DNA from: Draconibacterium sediminis
Lineage (GTDB): Bacteria > Bacteroidota > Bacteroidia > Bacteroidales > Prolixibacteraceae
Assembly (NCBI RefSeq): GCF_000949475.1
Contig: NZ_JRHC01000003.1
Location: forward strand, 124,001 to 188,000
DNA: 64,000 nt
Reading direction: 5' to 3'
In this document: in pieces, positions 7,552 to 15,962 of the stretch
Layout of the letters: each line of letters opens with the position of its first letter
Numbering within the stretch: position 1 is the stretch's first letter
Translations under genes and position numbers: made by a program
The notes under the pieces: model-generated
What the model was told of the DNA's origin: nothing
Database searches by the model: none
What the model saw: the letters and a program-made list of their open reading frames with translations, nothing else

Positions 7552-8292
7552 TTAAAAATTGTGACCGCAATTAAAACAGTGCCATTTTTTACGGATTAAC
7601 GGAAAGGGAGTACTGACTACCAGCGACAAAACCAGGTACAACACATCCCATTTATAGTCGATCGCAAATCCGTATTTGGTGTTATCCGATTTACAGTTCG
7701 GGCAAATAATCTCATTTTCGTTATCATGATGAGAATTATAACGATCTACCAGCTCTTTATCCAGGTAGTATTCAACGGGTCGGATTCGTAAATACTTAAA
7801 AACATCTCTGTCGAAATCAAACAGTTCATAAAAAAAATCATTCCAGTTAAAATGCAGTGTTTTGCTTGCCAGTAATTGAAATTCCTTTTCTGCTTCAACA
7901 ATTTCGGCCACTTCAGCAGTGTTTAAAAGCGAGGATTCTATTTCGGCAGGTGTATTCAGCAAAACCGGATTGCTGCGGATTACCGATTTAATTCGTAACA
8001 CCTCCCGCTGTCGTTCATATTCCGAATTAAGGATATCACTGATTTTGTATTCCCCCTTTTTATCGAACAAACAGCCTTCGTTTAGGTGAGCGAGTATTGC
8101 AGTAGCCGGCTCAAGCTGGTGCGATGGTACTTTTAACTTCACACCTCCAACGGCAACTGCCCGAAACGGATGCACCCAAACAATATTTTCATCAAAAACA
8201 AAACAATCGATCCCTTCGGTTTCAAGCCGGCCTTTTAAAATGTGGCAGTCCACCGGAATGTTTGAACTAAAAAGTGTTACAAGTTGAATCAT
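7552..8292 (-). CDS. DUF2007 domain protein with C-terminal zinc ribbon
   Basis: The 246-residue protein opens with a DUF2007-like domain (about residues 1-70; VTLFSSNIPVDCHILKGRLE, then GGVKLKVP), a small signal-transduction-type fold of uncertain function. The C-terminus has two CxxC knuckles, CPNC (about 198) and CFNC (about 240), likely holding one zinc. They flank a short hydrophobic stretch (about 215-230) that could touch the membrane. Its start overlaps the stop of the upstream membrane-protein gene by 4 nt, so the two are translationally coupled. It is last in an RDD-TPR-membrane-DUF2007 gene row. Confidence 0.7.
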   Translation of the reverse strand: MIQLVTLFSSNIPVDCHILKGRLETEGIDCFVFDENIVWVHPFRAVAVGGVKLKVPSHQLEPATAILAHLNEGCLFDKKGEYKISDILNSEYERQREVLRIKSVIRSNPVLLNTPAEIESSLLNTAEVAEIVEAEKEFQLLASKTLHFNWNDFFYELFDFDRDVFKYLRIRPVEYYLDKELVDRYNSHHDNENEIICPNCKSDNTKYGFAIDYKWDVLYLVLSLVVSTPFPLIRKKWHCFNCGHNF

Positions 8293-8822
8293 GCATGTAT
8301 TTCTGATCGCGGTTCAATTTCAGTTATCGAAACTGCTTTATCTTTTTTGAAAAGTTCCTCATAAATGTCAATACAAACATAAATCAGGAAAACAGCCAGC
8401 AGGTTGATATACAGATAGTATTCCTCGCCGGAATTCCATGCAAAACTAAAACGTGATGTTAGGGCAACGTCCATATTCATTTCAAATCCATTCGTAAATT
8501 CAACCCCTCCACCCAGTCTGCCACCGGAAATAAAATTATAAGTATATGCTCCAACCCCAACGGCAAATATTTGGATCGTCTGATTGAGCATCGAGAGTAA
8601 TAAGCCTCTTTTGTGTTGTTTTCGAATAAGCAGGCTGCCGGCTTTAAAGGATAAACTATAAAGTCCGACAGCTACCAGGTAAATTAATAGCAATGCACCA
8701 TTTATTTCGCCTGTTTTAAGGAGAATTGAGGCAATAATATAGAATCCCAAAAGGGCGCCAACGATTTGATAAATCCCTAAGATCAGGATGGTAGTCTTAG
8801 TTGATTTTATTCGGAGTTTCAT
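8289..8822 (-). CDS. Four-helix integral membrane protein, unknown
   Basis: The 177-residue protein has hydrophobic segments at about residues 10-35, 42-62, 78-98 and 135-155, joined by short loops, including a glycine-rich ISGGRLGGG loop. I do not recognise the family. Its stop overlaps the start of the DUF2007 gene (ATGA-type 4-nt overlap). It lies 64 nt after the TPR gene, so it is probably in the same transcript. Confidence 0.7.
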   Translation of the reverse strand: MKLRIKSTKTTILILGIYQIVGALLGFYIIASILLKTGEINGALLLIYLVAVGLYSLSFKAGSLLIRKQHKRGLLLSMLNQTIQIFAVGVGAYTYNFISGGRLGGGVEFTNGFEMNMDVALTSRFSFAWNSGEEYYLYINLLAVFLIYVCIDIYEELFKKDKAVSITEIEPRSEIHA

Positions 8823-8886
8823 AATGTGTCGATGTTTAGATTACAAGCAACGATTAAGAATCCGTGCCGGCAGAGGTCGTTTTTCC

Positions 8887-10068
8887 TTAATTCATTTCTT
8901 TTACATAAGAATCTATTGCTTCAAAAACGCCATGATTCTTTTCAAAAACTTTAGCAAATATTTCCCGCGCTTTTTCAAAATTTTGTTTCGATTTGGAATA
9001 CTCCTCTTTGTCGAACTGAATAACCGCCGAATAGAAATATAAATTTCCGTTCACCTTATCATCAGTAGCAAATTCATCATGTTGCGTAGTCAGAAATTCC
9101 ATAAGTTCATCAACTTTCTCATTACTCCAATATATGCTCATCAAATCCTTATAAATTGTTGGGTTGCCCGGATCTATCAAAAAGAACTGTTTTGTTCTTT
9201 CTGTATAGGAGGTTTTGTTTAGCGCAAGCTCCATCTCCAACAGAGGTTTTAATGTATAATAATCATTAGCCTGTATTTTGTCTGCCTGTTTATAAAAGTC
9301 AATAGCCTTTTCATTCTCCTCAAGTTCCTGATAAATCACAGCAATCATTCTGGCCGCATCCGCTTTATATTCAGCAAATTCATACAGTTTCATGGCATTT
9401 TGTGCACTTTCTATGGCTTTTTCTCTTTGGTCGGTGTATAAATAGGCATAAGCGAGGTTATAATGGCTCGACGGGTATTCCTGTTTTAATTCAACCGATT
9501 TTTTAAAATAGGGAATCGATGCTTTGAAATCCTGATTCATCAGATAAGCATACCCAATTCCGTAGGTCGACCAATAATCAAAAACGCCATTTTCGTAAGC
9601 ATCCAGGTAAAGCGATTTAAACTTATTTATCACATCTGAATCCGGTATCAACCAGTTACCCTGATATTTTAAATGAGCCTCGTGATAGTAAAATCCAAGT
9701 TCTTTTTTCAACTCATAATTGTCGGGGTATTTATCAATCAGTTTTAATAATATGGTATCGGCCGGAAATGTAAACATGGTAAAATCCCCTGCACTGCCGC
9801 GCACATCAAGTATATCTTCATTTGGCTCCAGATCTTTTATTGCAAAAAGCTGATGCATAATGCTGGTAACAAAGTAGTTTAATAGCAGGTCTGTTTTTGC
9901 AATCGTAATATCGGGATTTTCATTTCGGGCATCGGCCCTGTTAAGTACATTGTATGCCGATTCATACTTTTTGGCTTCAATTAATTCACTGGCTTCTTCC
10001 AATGCACTTTTTTGAGCAAAAGAAACTGTAAAAAAGAAAATTAAAATTGATGTAAGTGTTAGTTTCAT
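8887..10068 (-). CDS. Exported tetratricopeptide-repeat protein
   Basis: The 393-residue protein starts with a signal peptide ending in TVSFAQ. The chosen ATG at 10068 gives MKLTLTS at the N-terminus, while the frame is open to 10104. TPR units are visible at about residues 180-290: YWSTYGIGYAYLMNQDF..., SSHYNLAYAYLYTDQREKAIE and ADAARMIAVIYQELEENEKAID. A further set near the C-terminus (SKQNFEKAREIFAKV) suggests more. It is probably a periplasmic scaffold; the partner is unknown. It begins 1 nt after the RDD gene stop, so the two are coupled. Confidence 0.8.
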   Translation of the reverse strand: MKLTLTSILIFFFTVSFAQKSALEEASELIEAKKYESAYNVLNRADARNENPDITIAKTDLLLNYFVTSIMHQLFAIKDLEPNEDILDVRGSAGDFTMFTFPADTILLKLIDKYPDNYELKKELGFYYHEAHLKYQGNWLIPDSDVINKFKSLYLDAYENGVFDYWSTYGIGYAYLMNQDFKASIPYFKKSVELKQEYPSSHYNLAYAYLYTDQREKAIESAQNAMKLYEFAEYKADAARMIAVIYQELEENEKAIDFYKQADKIQANDYYTLKPLLEMELALNKTSYTERTKQFFLIDPGNPTIYKDLMSIYWSNEKVDELMEFLTTQHDEFATDDKVNGNLYFYSAVIQFDKEEYSKSKQNFEKAREIFAKVFEKNHGVFEAIDSYVKEMN

Positions 10069-10069
10069 C

Positions 10070-10483
10070 TTATAGCGTTTCGGTTTGATTTTTAAAAACA
10101 ACAATCGACTGCACGGCCATATCGTGGATGGCTTTACCCGTTTTGTTACCGCCTACGGTAATTAGCGAAAGCCAGCCCAGCAAAGCTTTAATAATATAGC
10201 GGAATACAGCCAGCGGGAAAAGAATATTCTTGTGCGGATTATTGGCCGGTTTTACCCGGATACCCAACAAAAAGTGCCCGATTGTTCCGCCAAAGATGCT
10301 GGTAAAAAGCGGATCGTAAAGCAGGAAGATAAATACAAAAGCGGCTATACGTGCAATATCGGGAACGTTTTCGAACCGATCGAACAAAGCAACAATACCC
10401 AGCATAAAAATCAGAAGGATTACCGAATCGGTTATTACTGCTTTTACTCTTACAAAAACTCCGGGATAGTTTTGGTTTTCCAT
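10070..10483 (-). CDS. RDD family membrane protein
   Basis: The 137-residue protein shows the RDD layout: VRVKAVITDSVIL with the Arg-Asp pair in the first helix, a second helix about residues 42-62, a TIGHFLLGIRV segment, and a third helix with FRYIIKALLGWLSL. The family is membrane-embedded, and some members act in Na+/H+ exchange, but no function can be assigned here. ATG 10483 (MENQNYPG) was chosen over an upstream in-frame ATG at 10531. It is the first gene of the row ending at 7552. Confidence 0.8.
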   Translation of the reverse strand: MENQNYPGVFVRVKAVITDSVILLIFMLGIVALFDRFENVPDIARIAAFVFIFLLYDPLFTSIFGGTIGHFLLGIRVKPANNPHKNILFPLAVFRYIIKALLGWLSLITVGGNKTGKAIHDMAVQSIVVFKNQTETL

Positions 10484-10620
10484 TATTTGTTTATTGGTAG
10501 TTATTTGGTGGCACGGATTACAAATCGGCACCAGCGAATGTAGTAAATTTCAACGGATTGGGAATACGCAACCAATTTTCTTTTATAATTTTTATGGAGA
10601 TATCCTTCGGGAATTTGTCA

Positions 10621-10640
10621 GGGCGTATTGCAATACGCCC
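10621..10640. repeat. Perfect 20-bp palindrome downstream of the RAYT gene
   Basis: GGGCGTATTGCAATACGCCC is its own reverse complement. It lies 14 nt beyond the RAYT stop codon, and an identical copy sits inside the RAYT frame at 10840-10859. REP-type palindromes next to RAYT genes are the usual substrates of these enzymes. Confidence 0.85.
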
Positions 10641-10654
10641 GTGCTTTCCGGAGA

Positions 10655-11332
10655 TTATTTCAATGTGTCTTTATTCCAGTTTTTGGGATTATTGATAATA
10701 TAATTCGAAATATTTCGATAGGCCCTTTCCGATCGAATGATGCTTTCGTAATAATTGCGTTGCCAGATAGAGCCGGCTCCGCTTGGGGCGATCTCGTTTG
10801 GGGCTTCCGATAGGGCGTCTGATGGGGCGTTCTCGTTTGGGGCGTATTGCAATACGCCCGTAGCTTCGCCCGTATCTGTGGCGCCCGTTCTTTCGCCCGT
10901 ATCAGCTGCGTCCGTTCTTTCGCTTCCTTTCTCTTCCCTGGCCTCTCGGATTAATTGATTAATCCGTTTGGTGGTAGCGCCTTTATAGCCTCTTATTATT
11001 GCGCCGATGGTTTGCGATGGTGATTGAAATTTCCCGATATGATCGTTTCCCTGTTCAGTAATTTTATAATCGATGCTGATTATGGCGTGAAAATGGTTGG
11101 GCATTAGAATAAATTCGCAGAGGGAAATATTTTTCCGAATCCCGGGTGTTTTTATCCATTCGTTGTTAGCAATGGTGCCAAAGGCATTGTAAACCATTTC
11201 GCCATTTATTATCTGGCCAAAAATAGGTTCGCGGTTTATTGTGCAGAGGGTAATAAAGTATAATCCTGCAGCTGAATAATCGTAGTTTTTTAGCCTGATG
11301 CTTCTTCTGTTATGGATATTCGGGTTATACAT
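10655..11332 (-). CDS. REP-associated tyrosine transposase (RAYT, Y1/HUH family)
   Basis: The 225-residue protein carries the HUH motif as MPNHFHAII (H80, H82), with YFITLCTINREPIFG upstream and the catalytic Tyr (Y194 or Y195) in WQRNYYESIIRSE. RAYTs nick single-stranded REP hairpins and are domesticated relatives of the IS200/IS605 transposases. ATG 11332 (MYNPNIHNRRS) was chosen; the frame is open to 11455 through a hairpin. An unusual low-complexity insert (about residues 135-188; repeated TGERTGATDTGEATG and APNE motifs) interrupts the catalytic domain. It contains the 20-bp palindrome in frame, coding TGVLQYAP. Confidence 0.9.
   Translation of the reverse strand: MYNPNIHNRRSIRLKNYDYSAAGLYFITLCTINREPIFGQIINGEMVYNAFGTIANNEWIKTPGIRKNISLCEFILMPNHFHAIISIDYKITEQGNDHIGKFQSPSQTIGAIIRGYKGATTKRINQLIREAREEKGSERTDAADTGERTGATDTGEATGVLQYAPNENAPSDALSEAPNEIAPSGAGSIWQRNYYESIIRSERAYRNISNYIINNPKNWNKDTLK
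10840..10859. repeat. Second copy of the 20-bp palindrome, inside the RAYT frame
   Basis: It is identical to 10621-10640 and is also followed on the plus strand by GT. It falls in the low-complexity insert of the transposase gene and keeps the frame open. Several CGCCCGT words repeat directly downstream (10854-10920). Confidence 0.85.
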
Positions 11333-11353
11333 GTTTGACTTTCGTTTTATAAA

Positions 11354-11398
11354 AACCACGCGATGCCCCGAAGCATCGGGGGCGCGGTAGCGGTGGTT
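11354..11398. repeat. Imperfect hairpin between RAYT and the AT-rich genes
   Basis: AACCACGCGATGCCCCGA pairs imperfectly with the downstream CGGGGGCGCGG...GTGGTT across a CGAAGCATCGG centre, so the outer ends are AACCAC/GTGGTT. It overlaps the stop codon of the 11397 gene by 2 nt and is much richer in GC than that gene. Confidence 0.6.
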
Positions 11399-12341
11399 AG
11401 TGGTAGTAATTTTCAAAATTCTCAACAATCTTATTTTTAAACTGTAATATTCCAATGTTTGTCTCTAAATGAGTTTTAATGGACTCTACTACTTCAACTA
11501 CCTTTGGGAAATCTTCTACATTAAACTCATTTGGTTGTATTGGTTTTTTTGATTTTGAGTTTACAATATCGTACAGTGCTTGTTTGTAATATCTATTGAA
11601 GGTATTCAAAGTAGTGAAATTGCAGTATTTTGCCCAATTGTTATCAGAATTATTAGGGTCATATTCAATCAACAAATTTTTTCCAATATTCACTAATTCA
11701 TCTATTGTCTTATCTAAGTTTTGGTCTGAATTATCTAGTGCATCCATTTGATGAACCAAATTTATGTCAGCATTTTCGAATAAGGTTGACACGCTTACCA
11801 TATTGTTTTTCAAGTCAGAGCACAGATATTTCTCAAATGGTGATAGCTCATTGTTTGGCTTTAGATAATCATTGATAAACATTGTCTCAACAACCAAGGC
11901 ATCTATGTCAAAGTACAGTTTTTCAACTTGATTAGAAAAGCTGATTTTAAACAATTCTGGTTTTGTTTTTAAGTCATAGATGTGCTGAAATTCGTGAATT
12001 AATATCGCCTGGACAATGGTCGGGTGCTTTTTGTATGTGTCTATTACAAAATTACCAAACTTTAACTGTACTTTGGAAAGGTCTTCTGAAGTTCCAATAG
12101 CACAACAACCATATAAACTTTTGCTTAATGTAGAGTCATAAGCCATTGTTACCTCGCCATTTTTGATACACTTTATCGCTAAATCATAACAGTTTTGAAC
12201 ATACTCATTTTTCGTCTGAGAGTTCTTAATGGTTAATTCTAAATCATGTAATATTTTATTAATAACTATTTCTGTTTCATTACAATATGAATAAGGGATC
12301 GTATAAAGTGTAATGATAATCAGTAATAAGGTTTTTTTCAT
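11397..12341 (-). CDS. Exported HExxH-motif protein, possible metallopeptidase
   Basis: The 314-residue protein has a signal peptide (MKKTLLLIIITLYTIPYSYC; ATG 12341 chosen, frame open to 12398). ILIHEFQHIYDL contains HEFQH (residues 116-120), the zinc-binding motif of many metallopeptidases, followed by an acidic segment with DIDALVVETMF whose Glu could be the third ligand. I do not recognise a named family, so catalytic activity is a guess from HExxH. The gene is clearly more AT-rich than its neighbours and is one of three AT-rich exported-protein genes in a row, each followed at its 3' side by a palindromic sequence. Confidence 0.65.
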   Translation of the reverse strand: MKKTLLLIIITLYTIPYSYCNETEIVINKILHDLELTIKNSQTKNEYVQNCYDLAIKCIKNGEVTMAYDSTLSKSLYGCCAIGTSEDLSKVQLKFGNFVIDTYKKHPTIVQAILIHEFQHIYDLKTKPELFKISFSNQVEKLYFDIDALVVETMFINDYLKPNNELSPFEKYLCSDLKNNMVSVSTLFENADINLVHQMDALDNSDQNLDKTIDELVNIGKNLLIEYDPNNSDNNWAKYCNFTTLNTFNRYYKQALYDIVNSKSKKPIQPNEFNVEDFPKVVEVVESIKTHLETNIGILQFKNKIVENFENYYH

Positions 12342-12361
12342 AGTCTGGTTTTTTAAAATTG

Positions 12362-12371
12362 CCGTTAACGG
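12362..12371. repeat. Short palindrome CCGTTAACGG
   Basis: This perfect 10-bp palindrome lies in the 49-nt gap between the 12391-12999 and 11397-12341 genes. Confidence 0.5.
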
Positions 12372-12390
12372 TTTTAGTATGAGGTTGTTA

Positions 12391-12999
12391 TTAATCAAAT
12401 TTGGAGTTTTTCCAAACCTTCATTAATTCATTTTTCTCTTTTTCATCAATGTAATTTAGGTTTACTCCAAAATCAAGTCCGTTTATGAATCTTGAATAAA
12501 AGTCCTGATAAAGAATGACATTTCCTTTTGGGTCATATATCGTTATATGAAATAAGTCAAACTCTAAATTGTCAATTATTTCTGTTGAGGAAATTGTATC
12601 AAATTTAATCCCATTATTTGCATAAGTATTATAGAGCAATTGTTTCACCAATATCTTATTTTCTTCATATTCTCCCTCGTATTCAATCTCACATTTTTCT
12701 GAAGTTGCTGAAAAAATATGGAATCTGTCTTTTTGGAAACTTATAAGTTGTTTTAAACCACTAATATCATAGTTAATTCCATTCGCTTCGTTGACTGCTT
12801 TAAGTCCTTTGTCTTCTCTTTCTTGAGTTACGTTACGGTTAGTTACGTTCCAACCTTTAGGGATCTCTATTGACCAACCAATTTCTTTACTGTAATATTT
12901 GTTTTCTATTACTTTTCCTTCGTCAACTTGTTTATTCGGGTCAGTATTACAAGAAACAAATAAAACTAAACTCAAAATTGTTAAAAAGTAGATTCTCAT
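12391..12999 (-). CDS. Predicted lipoprotein, unknown function
   Basis: The 202-residue protein starts with a lipoprotein signal (MRIYFLTILSLVLFVSC, lipobox FVSC). The frame is open upstream to 13140 through the structured repeat, but only ATG 12999 gives a normal N-terminus. IGWSIEIPKGWNV near residue 45 resembles the opening of small PsbP/SpoIIIAH-like or 'DUF' lipoproteins with a single beta-sandwich domain, but this is not firm. Its base composition is AT-rich, like the genes on either side. Confidence 0.65.
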   Translation of the reverse strand: MRIYFLTILSLVLFVSCNTDPNKQVDEGKVIENKYYSKEIGWSIEIPKGWNVTNRNVTQEREDKGLKAVNEANGINYDISGLKQLISFQKDRFHIFSATSEKCEIEYEGEYEENKILVKQLLYNTYANNGIKFDTISSTEIIDNLEFDLFHITIYDPKGNVILYQDFYSRFINGLDFGVNLNYIDEKEKNELMKVWKNSKFD

Positions 13000-13021
13000 A
13001 TTAAGGTTCGTTTTCTCAAAT

Positions 13022-13193
13022 GTGTTACGGTTGGTACATGTTGTCGGGGCGGATTTCGGAGAGCGTCTCTGTCCGCCAGCTGGCGGACACGGAACTGCGA
13101 AACGAGAATTGGAGCGAAGCGGAAATCGGCCTAAAGCCAATCCGTAGTTGGCGTACCACCAAACCCGACCTGCAATATGTACCTTGTTACAAA
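13022..13193. repeat. Large imperfect inverted repeat with central palindrome
   Basis: The outer arms GTTACGGTTGGTACATGTTG and (reverse complement of the right end) GTAACAAGGTACATATTGC match imperfectly, followed inward by TCGGG/CCCGA. The left inner part holds the perfect palindrome TGTCCGCCAGCTGGCGGACA (13070-13089). It starts 8 nt after the stop of the TlpA-like gene (minus strand) and ends 22 nt before the next gene start. It is GC-rich against AT-rich neighbours. It resembles a recombination or cassette spacer, but the ends do not fit canonical attC core sites. Confidence 0.6.
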
Positions 13194-13200
13194 CCGTTTT

Positions 13201-14313
13201 TTAATTTTCAAATATTTGTCCTAATTCATAGTCCGCGTAAGATTCACTACACAGTCTATATTTTATAATTTTTCCGTCAGGATTTACAAGATAATTCTGT
13301 GGAATGAATTTTACATCATATCGTAAAAAGGCTTCATTTTTCCATCCCTTTAAATCAGATACATTAATCCAAGAAATTGAATCTTGCCTAATTGCATTTG
13401 TCCAGCTATTTTTATCATGGTCTGCTGAAATACCCACGATTTCCAATCCTTTGGGTTTATACTTGCTATAAATCTTTTTAAGCCATTTAAAATCTGCCCT
13501 GCACGGACCACAAGATGATGACCAAAAATCAATCAGTACATATTTACCCCTGTAGTCGGAAAGTTTTATTGTATCTCCAGTGGGAGTAACTTGCATAATC
13601 TCAGGAGCCAAATCTCCAACCTTTGGCGGTTCCGGTAATTCAATATATTTTTCGATTTCAATTCCCTTTTCAGATTCTCTTAACTCGCTGAACAAGCTAT
13701 TAAAAGCATATTTAATTTGGTCTTTTTTTAAGTGTCTAAAGGCAAGGTAACTTTCAGAATGAAGGATGTTTAATGCCACGTAAGAATCTGAGTGATTTGA
13801 GATGAATCCAACAATGCCATCGCTCAGGTTACTTTTCAATTCTTCAATTAGCAGTGAATCTGCTTTCTGGTCTTCAGGTGACTTAAAATAAAGCTCCTCC
13901 TGCATTTTGTTGATTTCTTTTGTTGCATTATCAACCAACTTACTGTAAGCCTCAAATTCATTTTGTGATGTTGACCCTACGATGGTTGAATTTTTTAAGA
14001 ATTCAAAGTCTCCGTTGATTATAATTTGCCCCGGTTCAAGCCAAACATACTTCATGTCTCTGAAAGGTTGCTTATTTCGTTGATTATGCAATAGAAAATA
14101 TTGAGGATGAGAAAGTGGAAGAGAGTAGTTAAATTCTCCATTTACAACTTGAATGGAATCTACAAGAATTCTGCTTTCCATATCAACAAGGAACAGCGTG
14201 GTCTTGTCAGGTGCATTTTTCAAAGTCCCTGTTAAATTACATTCTCGTTTCTCATCATTACTGCATGAAACGACTAAAAGAATAAGAAGTATTAATGTTA
14301 GTTGAACTCTCAT
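13201..14313 (-). CDS. TlpA-family thiol-disulfide oxidoreductase lipoprotein with N-terminal DUF4369-like domain
   Basis: The 370-residue protein has a lipobox (LLVVSC, Cys17) and then an N-terminal beta domain of the DUF4369 type (about residues 24-110), a helical linker (120-225), and a C-terminal thioredoxin domain beginning at KVGDLAPEI. FWSSSCGPCRADF carries the CxxC pair C268-C271, and FIPQNYLVNPDGKI holds the cis-Pro region. Such proteins reduce or shuffle disulfides in the envelope. It is AT-rich and lies between two long inverted repeats (13022-13193 and 14333-14479). Confidence 0.85.
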   Translation of the reverse strand: MRVQLTLILLILLVVSCSNDEKRECNLTGTLKNAPDKTTLFLVDMESRILVDSIQVVNGEFNYSLPLSHPQYFLLHNQRNKQPFRDMKYVWLEPGQIIINGDFEFLKNSTIVGSTSQNEFEAYSKLVDNATKEINKMQEELYFKSPEDQKADSLLIEELKSNLSDGIVGFISNHSDSYVALNILHSESYLAFRHLKKDQIKYAFNSLFSELRESEKGIEIEKYIELPEPPKVGDLAPEIMQVTPTGDTIKLSDYRGKYVLIDFWSSSCGPCRADFKWLKKIYSKYKPKGLEIVGISADHDKNSWTNAIRQDSISWINVSDLKGWKNEAFLRYDVKFIPQNYLVNPDGKIIKYRLCSESYADYELGQIFEN

Positions 14314-14332
14314 AGGTTTTCGTTTAAAATGG

Positions 14333-14479
14333 ATTGTAACGTATGTGTAAGAGTATTACTCTTATATCGCTTATCGCATTAATTTCTTATAAGGTGTTTA
14401 CCCTTAATGATATATCCATTTGTAATCGTTTATAAATCCGTCAGCTGACGGATAAACGTATACCAATGGCTATTACAAT
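14333..14479. repeat. Inverted-repeat element with central palindrome, upstream of the TlpA-like gene
   Basis: The outer ends ATTGTAAC (14333-14340) and ATTACAAT (14472-14479) are inverted with one mismatch. Inside is the perfect palindrome TCCGTCAGCTGACGGA (14437-14452), flanked by matching arms GTTTAT...ATAAAC and CCATT/AATGG, making a long bulged stem-loop at about 14418-14470. It is comparable in plan to 13022-13193. Confidence 0.6.
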
Positions 14480-15042
14480 TTTCTTCCGGGGCCTGTCCAA
14501 CGCAACGAATCTTCTCTCTGTGACCGGGTAAGGAAGCCCTAAAGTAGCAAAGGTTTACATAAAATAAAAGATAACAAGGAAAAAGATTTCAAGGAGAAAG
14601 GAGGGAAGAAGTTACAAGCTTCTAGCTTCTAGCCACGAGCTACGAGTTTCGAGTACAATTTTACAATTTATCAGTTTTGCAATATCTGGCAACACAGCCT
14701 TTGGATTAAAGCATTTTCGCATTAAAGTATTCATGCATTTTCAAGGGAAAAGGAGGGAAGAAGTTAAAAGCTACAAGCTTCAAGTTTCTAGCTGCGAGCC
14801 ACGAGTACAATTTTACAATTTATCAGTTTTGCAATTCCAGCAATACAGCCTTTGGATTAAAGCATTAGAGCATTAACTCATTAACTCAATAACTCATTCA
14901 CTTAATAATCCTTCAATCCTTCAATCCCTCAACCTTTCAGTCCCTCATTCCCCTCCAGCTGTTAAAAGATGTTAGCCAAACTGCCATCGCATGAGGTAAA
15001 GCATGCTGTTATTGCCTATCTTCGTAGAGTAAACACCAAATA
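14480..15042. other. Gene-free stretch with two tandem composite repeats
   Basis: Together with 14314-14479 this is a 729-nt gap. 14480-14595 shows nothing recognisable. 14596-14957 holds two tandem copies of the composite repeat (listed separately). 14958-15042 contains TATCTTCG at 15014-15021, one mismatch from the -7 consensus and 29 nt before pldA. Confidence 0.55.
14596..14957 (+). repeat. Tandem pair of composite intergenic repeats
   Basis: Copy 1 (about 14596-14745) and copy 2 (about 14747-14957) both open with GAAA(A)GGAGGGAAGAAGTTA, then CTAGC(C/T)-ACGAG words, then ACAATTTTACAATTTATCAG followed by TTTTGCAAT, then CAGCCTTTGGATTAAAGCATT. Copy 2 goes on with ACTCATTAACTCAATAACTC and TCCTTCAATCCCTCAA words. 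The same order is seen after pldA at 15963-16206. Confidence 0.75.
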
Positions 15043-15948
15043 ATGAGAATAAAAATCACGATGCTGCTATTAGGTCTGGTGCTTGCGGGCTACACCTCTT
15101 TTGCGCAGGAACTTTTTGGGCAGGCGGAGAACACCCTGGCCGATCACTGGGACCTTGGAGATAATGAAAACGATGATAAAGATTTGTTTGTAATACGCAC
15201 CTATAAACCGGTTTATGTATTGGTGGCCAAAGTGTCGAACAATGTAAATCGTTTGCCTCACAGCACAAATCCCGCCCGGAATATCGATGAGCCCATTCCG
15301 CTGAATAAAACGGAGCAGATGTTTCAGTTAAGCCTGAAAACAAAAGTGTTTAATGATGTATTTGGCGATAAAGTTGGTGGCGATATTTGGGTGGCATACA
15401 CGCAGGCATCGTTCTGGCAGGTGTTTAACACCGATTTGTCGCGCCCTTTCCGGGAAACAAATTACGAACCTGAAGCTATGTTTATTCTTCCAGTTCATTA
15501 CCGGCTTTTTGGAATGGATGTTGTTTTTCTGGGATTGGGCTTAAATCATCAGAGCAACGGGCGTGCAAATCCGCTGTCACGCAGCTGGAACCGCATTGTT
15601 GCGCAGGTGGCGCTGGAGGGGAAAAATACATCGATAGTGTTTAAACCCTGGTGGCGTTTGCCCGAATCGGATGAAGATGATGATAATCCCGGAATTGAAA
15701 ATTACCTGGGGCGCAGCGAGCTGCTGTTTACGTGGGGAAAAGGAATTCATGCCGTTAATTGCACCGCCCGTCACAGTTTACGTTTTGGCGAAAATAACCG
15801 AGGTAGCATCCGGCTGGCTTATTCCATAAAAATTATTGATAATCTGAAATTCCATGCGCAGGTGTTTTCGGGTTATGGCGAAAGCATGATCGATTATAAC
15901 CACCGGCAAACAGTTGTTGGTTTTGGTTTGTCGCTGGTGGAGTGGTAG
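15043..15948 (+). CDS. pldA: Outer-membrane phospholipase A (OMPLA)
   Basis: The 301-residue protein has a signal peptide ending near SFAQ and a barrel domain carrying the OMPLA active site LGLNHQSNGR (H169, S171), with N183 in SWNR. The spacing equals His142, Ser144 and Asn156 of E. coli PldA. The enzyme hydrolyses outer-leaflet phospholipids, protecting outer-membrane asymmetry. Strand-like segments such as QMFQLSLKTKVF and AQVFSGYGESMIDY and the C-terminal SLVEW fit a 12-strand barrel. The gene is alone, flanked on both sides by the same composite repeat in the same orientation. Confidence 0.93.
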   Translation: MRIKITMLLLGLVLAGYTSFAQELFGQAENTLADHWDLGDNENDDKDLFVIRTYKPVYVLVAKVSNNVNRLPHSTNPARNIDEPIPLNKTEQMFQLSLKTKVFNDVFGDKVGGDIWVAYTQASFWQVFNTDLSRPFRETNYEPEAMFILPVHYRLFGMDVVFLGLGLNHQSNGRANPLSRSWNRIVAQVALEGKNTSIVFKPWWRLPESDEDDDNPGIENYLGRSELLFTWGKGIHAVNCTARHSLRFGENNRGSIRLAYSIKIIDNLKFHAQVFSGYGESMIDYNHRQTVVGFGLSLVEW

Positions 15949-15962
15949 GGAGGCATGTAAAA

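Noticed and set aside
13022-13193. Integron attC site
   Set aside because: The ends do not match the RYYYAAC/GTTRRRY core pair and no integrase is in the window; reported only as a cassette-like spacer.
14596-14957. CRISPR array
   Set aside because: The repeats are of differing length and tandem modules without regular spacers; no cas genes are present.
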